From: Diphasiastrum complanatum | Lineage: Eukaryota; Streptophyta; Lycopodiopsida; Lycopodiales; Lycopodiaceae | NCBI GenBank assembly: GCA_029204225.1 | Contig: MU835778.1 | Location: 1 to 36,400, forward strand | Length of the DNA stretch: 36,400 nucleotides | Direction of reading: 5' to 3' | Shown: one piece after another, positions 31,761 to 36,400 of the stretch | How positions within the stretch are numbered: position 1 is the first letter of the stretch | Layout: every line of letters starts with the position of its first letter | Notes under the pieces: model-generated | Seen by the model: the letters and a program-made list of their open reading frames with translations, nothing else | Databases searched by the model: none | Told to the model about the DNA's origin: nothing | Position numbers and translations under genes: made by a program

Positions 31761-32157
31761 TGGGGGAGATGCACACATGCATGGAGAGGAGGATGTATGC
31801 ATGGGGCATCTTCCTCCCCATGCATGCATGTAAAAAATTTTAGTACGTTTGCACATGGGGTAGGAGGATGCACCCATGCCACCATGGGTTTCATTATCAA
31901 AAATTTGAAAGGTGCTCTAAGGATTTTTTAAATTATCAGACTTTCCACGAGAAAGGTTGAAATAAAAATGCATTACTATGAAGATCGGCCTCCATTGCCC
32001 GTCAACGACGAGCACTCTTTACTAGTCTATATATATATTTAAACTTATGTACACTTTTGCGCATGTGTATACCCTGTGCACCCATGCATCCTCCTTCCCT
32101 CACCCATGCATGAGCTTTTTCTAACTAAAAAACTTGGAGAGGAGGATGCATGTATGA

Positions 32158-32233
32158 GGAAAGTGCATATCCCCATACATTTGCACATTGTATGGGGAAA
32201 GTGCATATCCCCATACATTTGCACATTGTGTGC
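32158..32233. repeat. Two tandem 38-bp units plus a nearby third copy
   Basis: Units start GGAAAGTGCATATCCCCATA at 32158 and 32196. A third, related copy, including the following GGGTGGGCCCC, is at 32352-32407. Between 31756 and 32640 there is otherwise only low-complexity, CATGCA-rich sequence and no gene. Confidence 0.8.
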
Positions 32234-32667
32234 ATTGGGGGGTGGGCCCCAAAAAGATTCCCCACCCCTCCCTCTCAATTACTAAATTCAAATATCTTTC
32301 TCTAAATATCTTTCTTTAACTAAAAATGATGTGGAGGGGGATGCATGTATGGGAAAAGTGCATATCCTCATACATTTGCACATTGTGTGCATTTGGGGGT
32401 GGGCCCCAAATATTTTTCTCTAAATTCAAATATTTGAAGTTTGAAGTTAAGGTTTTATTTTTTTCTTACCCATAAATCATGAACATAAAAATTTTTTTGA
32501 CTACCTAAAATTGCTTTTTCAATGTGCCCTTCTCAAGGACAGGACTATCCAATGAATTTTTTTTCTCATGTTACGTTGATGGTGTGTGAGAAGGAACGCA
32601 ACTATGTCGATCTCTCCTCCTGGGTGGATATCGTGAGGCCCGATCGAGAGACAGACCCGCCTCAGGC

Positions 32668-32669
<2 letters not shown>

Positions 32670-32763
<94 letters not shown>
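32670..32763. repeat. GA microsatellite, 94 bp
   Basis: Uninterrupted GA, followed by poly-T and a GT run at 32788-32809. Confidence 0.98.
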
Positions 32764-32766
<3 letters not shown>

Positions 32767-32975
32767 GAATTTTTTTTTTTGAAATGCGTGTGTGTGTGTG
32801 TGTGTGTGTTTGTGCCAAAAAAAAAAAGAATTGTATGTGTTTTTTTTTATCATTTTAAAAAATACGTTTTTTACTTGTTTTCTTTGCAAGAACATGACAT
32901 TTTTTGTGAGCAGAGCGTGACATTTTTGGCGGCACAGGGTTAATTTTTTTATGGCAACCCTTACACTCTCTCTCT

Positions 32976-32978
<3 letters not shown>

Positions 32979-33014
<36 letters not shown>
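32979..33014. repeat. AT microsatellite, 36 bp
   Basis: Pure AT run, preceded by CT units. Three microsatellite types lie within about 350 bp. Confidence 0.95.
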
Positions 33015-33017
<3 letters not shown>

Positions 33018-33326
33018 ATATAGTTGTACAGAATTGCGATTCTGGGACTGGACATTTCGGAAATCGCGTTTCTGAACTCCAGAATCGCATTCCAGGATCA
33101 CACAAAAAAAAATCAATAAATTAAAGCTTTTCAAAACCTCTTTACGGCTAGAATCGCGCCAGCTATGGAGGAGATAAATTTTTTTGTTTTGAGTTGTAGG
33201 CATCGGATCTTGGCGTGTGGATAGTCGACAGGCATCTACTCGGCGATACGGAGGTGGTGTGCATGGTGCCAGGGGGATCTGAGCTTCAATTTTTGGTAAG
33301 TGTAGGCTTGTTTTTTTGCAAGTGTT

Positions 33327-33367
33327 GATCTTCATATAGAAGGAAGATGAACCAAAAGTGCTCAAAA
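33327..33367 (+). repeat. Inverted 41-bp LTR piece (D/F family)
   Basis: The reverse complement of 20574-20614 in the D LTR, 39 of 41 bases equal. In the D LTR the very next base (20615) is where similarity with the F LTR at 33844 begins, so this piece marks a rearrangement breakpoint. Confidence 0.75.
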
Positions 33368-33548
33368 CAGCATTGATTCTAGCAAGATCATAGCAAGTGC
33401 CAAAAAACACACGAGACATGACGAGGGATAGAATAATTCCAGTGCGAGCAAAAACGGACGACTGACGCTAGCATGGGAGTCCTTGCAGGCATCTAGGAGT
33501 CCAGTGCAGGCCTAAACCACGCTACTAGCGGATGCTTGCACGATGCTC

Positions 33549-33565
33549 TAACCCTAAACCCTAAA
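33549..33565 (-). repeat. Interstitial telomere box, reverse orientation
   Basis: TAACCCTAAACCCTAAA. The rest of 33015-33843 has no identified gene; GAATCGC-type palindromes occur at 33030-33160 and a 13-bp poly-A near 33720. Confidence 0.75.
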
Positions 33566-33843
33566 AAACATGGAATTAGGACAAGAAAATTGAAATTTGT
33601 GCTACGGACGTAGACAGGCCGAACGGAAGTCACAGGAGTCTGTGCGGGCATGTGGAAATGCATTCTAGGGTCGGACATCACCTGAATCAGTTGCCCAGAA
33701 GCCATTTTCTGAAAATGGCAAAAAAAAAAAAAACAAGCATTTGGATTGTGGTGTTCAAAACTGACCCTGTAGGAATCACCGTGGGCATGAAGAAAGGTGG
33801 TCTAGAGCCAAACTACGCTTGATTTGGTTGCCTATAGCTCAAT

Positions 33844-34129
33844 GTACTTGGCAATCTTCTAGAAGTCAAAATTCGCCTACTTCAGCTTATTCCACACGTG
33901 TGAGCTGCCTCATGCAATCAATAGATTGATGCCATGTGTCATGTGTCTAGAAAACTAGTTTTTGGCCATTTTAGCTACTAGAACTTGAATTAAATCATAT
34001 GTACAACATATATGATTATGGTACATGGCAAGTACACTAGTTTCACACGTGGGAACATGCTCCACACATCTGTGTTTATCTATATACAAGATTTTTGGCC
34101 TCTACCAAGTTTATTTCGTATTTTTCACA
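33844..34129 (-). mobile_element. 3' LTR fragment of element F
   Basis: On the minus strand it starts TGTGAAAAATACG at 34129, right after the polypurine tract TTTTGGAGGAGGAG (34130-34143). It matches the D LTR until 33844, with one internal deletion near 33903. The rest of the LTR is cut off at the inversion breakpoint. Confidence 0.8.
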
Positions 34130-34369
34130 CTCCTCCTCCAAAATCTAGCTTGGTAAATCTAGCTTGATGGAAAACATGATGATCTTGAACTTGACTCCAT
34201 GGGCTGAATTGGTCTTTGCTGGTTCAAAAGGTGTGAAGATCAGACAATGGGCTTGATGTTGATCTGAAATCACCATATCCATGATAGTGCTTCTTTGATG
34301 TTGACATCTTTGATGAGCTTGAGAGCTTTGCACCATCCTAGCACCTCCAAAATTGATTCCTTCCAATTT

Positions 34370-34663
34370 TCATGTAGATGCTTGACCTTGAGGCTTGCTG
34401 TTACCACGATCTAGAGAATTAGACTCATCCAAATTGGCAAGACTATGCATGCTATAATAACAAAGTGTTTGCATCATATCTTCATGCTTGTTTACCATGC
34501 TAATCTCTGATCCAATGAGGCTAAATACTTCATTATGGAGATAAGTGTCTTTAGAAGATGATTCACTTACTCTCATAAAGAGTTTACAATTTGCCTCAAT
34601 ACAAATTTTCAAACTATGAGTGAACAAATCACTTTTGCTCTTATATGACTTAAGAGCATACAT
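34370..34663 (-). pseudogene. Shared RT-replacing module of element F
   Basis: F-T-H-S-L-K-I-C-I-E-A-N-C and F-M-R-V-S-E-S-S-S-K-D-T-Y match the module in A (2390-2480), D (about 17630-17700) and C (about 15620-15670). It follows the RT-start block, where the fingers and palm of RT should be, but shows no RT motif. Confidence 0.55.
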
Positions 34664-34686
34664 TTGATGAAATAACCATTTGCTTT

Positions 34687-35361
34687 CTAATTTACAATCA
34701 ATTTTAACCTTTTAAGAACATCATCTATGTTCTCAAGAGAGACTTCATACTCAACTGGTATGGTTTTACTCCAATTTTGAGATGCAATGATCTCACTAAA
34801 GCAAACTGATTTATCAAATGACATAAGAGAAGTATGTATGTGATGTATACCACATGAGATATGCTCCTTTTTCCCTTGATATGTGAGCCACATGGACTCA
34901 ACCATATTTCTTGAGTTTCTTTTTGGAATCACAATATGAGAAGGTCTCTCCTCCTCAATCCTTGGCACACTTGAACCTTGAGAAGGATTCTCCTCCTCAA
35001 TCCTTGGCACATTTGAACCTTGAGATGACTCCTTAAGATCCTCTCCATGGTGCTCCTTTTTTATGAAAATCCGAGACCTCCATGTCTCATAATGATCACA
35101 ACAAGTATGACCATTCAATATGCACTTCCTATGATTATCAAGATTACTTATGCTGAACACATAATTCATGATCTTATTGAAACCAAAAGATCCTACATTA
35201 TGAAGATATTTCCATTTCCTTGACTTCATAACTAATGTAAGCTTACAAGGAAAACATATTTTGCTATCTTTTAAGGCATCACACTCAACTAGTATTGCCT
35301 TAATCCACCTCTGAGATACAAAAATCTCTTCAAAGCAAAATGGTTCCTCATAAATTGACAT
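34687..35361 (-). pseudogene. Linker and RT start of element F
   Basis: It contains two copies of the RT-start-like block: F-C-F-E-E-I-F-V-S-Q-R-W before the linker, and V-C-F-S-E-I-I-A-S-Q-N-W-S-K-T-I after it. The second is placed as in B, behind W-L-T-Y-Q-G-K, where B has R-L-T-Y-G-D-K-G-K. The linker carries the tandem duplicate Q-G-S-N-V-P-R-I-E-E-E / Q-G-S-S-V-P-R-I-E-E-E. Confidence 0.6.
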
Positions 35362-35388
35362 GATAGCATAAATGAAACCATTTTCATT

Positions 35389-35940
35389 TTATGATTGCTG
35401 CTCCTTATTCTTGATTAATTTCTCTTGGATCATAACAATAAGTTTGAGCTTATCTAAAGTTCCAAGCAAAATACTTTCCATGGACATAAAATAAATCCAA
35501 GTGACTTTCATGAAAGTGACATCTATCTTTGCATCTTGAACCAAACAATGCACTTCCAAATGAAAAATTTCAAAAGATTTGACATTTGTGATGGACTCTT
35601 GAAGACAAATCTTGCAAATGCTTGTGAGACTCCAAGCCTCATTCACCTTTTCACAAAGGAAACACTTTTCCTTGGACTTGTCCTTCTTGTAGTTGCATTT
35701 TGAACTTGAAGCTCCATCCTTCTCCTCGGCCCCCTTGCTTTGGTTCTTCTTGGATGGATTGGTCTTCTTTTTATAGCATCTTGAGAAAATATATCCTCCC
35801 TTGCCACAAAGGTTGCACTTAGGATCATTTCTTTCCTTCAATAGGATGCCACCTATTGATGTCATGTGAATAAAAACCTGTGATATGATTCTACAAATGT
35901 AATTTGTGACTTTCAAGAGACTAGATTTGAACATCTTCAA
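35389..35940 (-). pseudogene. First frame of element F: knuckle and worn integrase
   Basis: The knuckle reads C-N-L-C-G-K-G-G-Y-I-F-S-R-C, complete except for Tyr in place of His; in D it has lost a Cys as well. Then C-K-I-C-L-Q and D-V-T-F-M-K-V-T-W align with integrase, as in D. The frame ends at a TAA where D has CAA (C to T change), after K-N-K-E-Q. Domain order and wear are the same as in D. Confidence 0.65.
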
Positions 35941-36400
35941 TAATCTAGAATGATCTACAAAAGATGTAGCTCACAAACCTAAGAATCAATCTTCACAATA
36001 ATGACTAGTCACTTGGAAACTTTTCTTTGATCACTAAGACAAAAGCACACAATCTTTGAATCAAATTGCTAAAGAAATCAGATCCAATCTCCTATTGGAC
36101 TCATCAAATACCAATGACTCTTTCTTTTGAAAGTTGAAATCGATATGAAAAAGATTTTGACACCTCGATTTTCCTTTTCACTTGACTAATTCTCTCAACA
36201 CTTGAGATTCTTGAACAAAAGATGGATTTTGTTTCAAATACATGAAAATCAAACTTAATCACTTCTTTTGGACTCACTCTTGACCCAAATAATCTCACTC
36301 TTGAGATTTAGAATGAATTTGATTTGATTTGAAAACAAACTATACCACCAATTTTTCACAAAGCTTAAAAAATTAGACAACTAGAGATTCACAAAGATCT

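Larger units (their letters stand above)
34130..36400 (-). mobile_element. Internal region of element F, sister of D, open at window end
   Basis: Nearly identical to D over the leader, the first frame and the linker, but with reciprocal differences. F lacks about 65 residues that D has after the N-K-I-M-N segment. It keeps a module of about 150 residues that D lacks, and has a 16-residue tandem duplication in the linker. The 5' LTR, if present, lies beyond 36400. Confidence 0.8.

Noticed and set aside
31433-31931. Several overlapping frames with poly-Ser/Leu or poly-Arg/Glu
   Set aside because: They are translations of the GA microsatellite and flanking purine-rich DNA. The same holds at 3652-3989 and 32519-32895.
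32158-32407. CRISPR-like repeats
   Set aside because: The units are directly adjacent or irregularly spaced, without uniform spacers, in a plant genome.

Overview
The window looks like transposon-rich nuclear DNA of a land plant. It holds at least seven LTR-retrotransposon relics of Ty1/copia type, and six sites that match the plant initiator-tRNA-Met primer-binding site (TGGTATCAGAGC or its complement). It also has Arabidopsis-type telomere boxes, very long GA microsatellites, and GT-AG introns in two protease-like gene relics. I cannot name the species. A probable Penelope-like reverse-transcriptase relic, if real, would fit a non-flowering lineage such as a conifer, but this is only a hint. 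No intact single-copy housekeeping gene, tRNA, rRNA or CRISPR array was seen.

Layout. 1-290: a repeat rich in the palindrome GTGGATAATCCAC. 291 to about 3655: copia relic A (+), with gag, protease, damaged integrase, degenerate pol and 3' LTR. 3675-4242: a duplicated 66-bp segment around a GA microsatellite. 4691-7846: copia relic B (-), same family as A, with 5' LTR, protease, integrase and the start of RT joined to the end of RNase H. 7847 to about 8340: 5' end of another copia relic (H, -) into which B is inserted. 8408-8888: second copy of the palindromic repeat. 8905-9913: four-exon relic of a Ulp1-type (C48) cysteine protease (-). 10881-10988: 108 bp of pure AG. 10996-16445: complete copia-type element C (+) with two LTRs, a 5-bp TGTGT target-site duplication, PBS and polypurine tract, but no recognisable reverse transcriptase. 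16998-20940: relic D (-), with a 478-codon frame and one LTR. 21453-24395: relic G (+). 24859-25823: unidentified decayed gene (+). 26168-28272: a four-exon gene relic (-) that joins a divergent histone H3 fold to a Ulp1-type protease. 28355-29005: a mirror-symmetric, divergent promoter-like region. 29091 to about 29945: PBS and LTR of another retroelement. 30300-31060: Penelope-like RT relic (-). 31470-33020: GA, GT, AT and 38-bp repeats. 33844-36400: relic F (-), sister of D, running off the window end.

The most unusual object is the H3-Ulp1 relic together with its symmetric promoter. Its protease half shares three intron positions and the His/Asp/Gln/Cys pattern with the relic at 9 kb, so the two descend from one gene family. 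In Arabidopsis, ULP-like genes (KAONASHI) are known to be carried by Mutator-like transposons, and both loci here sit next to arrays of palindromic motifs, so transposon capture is a reasonable inference. No terminal inverted repeats of such a carrier were found by eye. The H3-Ulp1 copy carries at least two frameshifts and one in-frame stop, so this copy is probably dead. An intact relative elsewhere in the genome would be the thing to look for.
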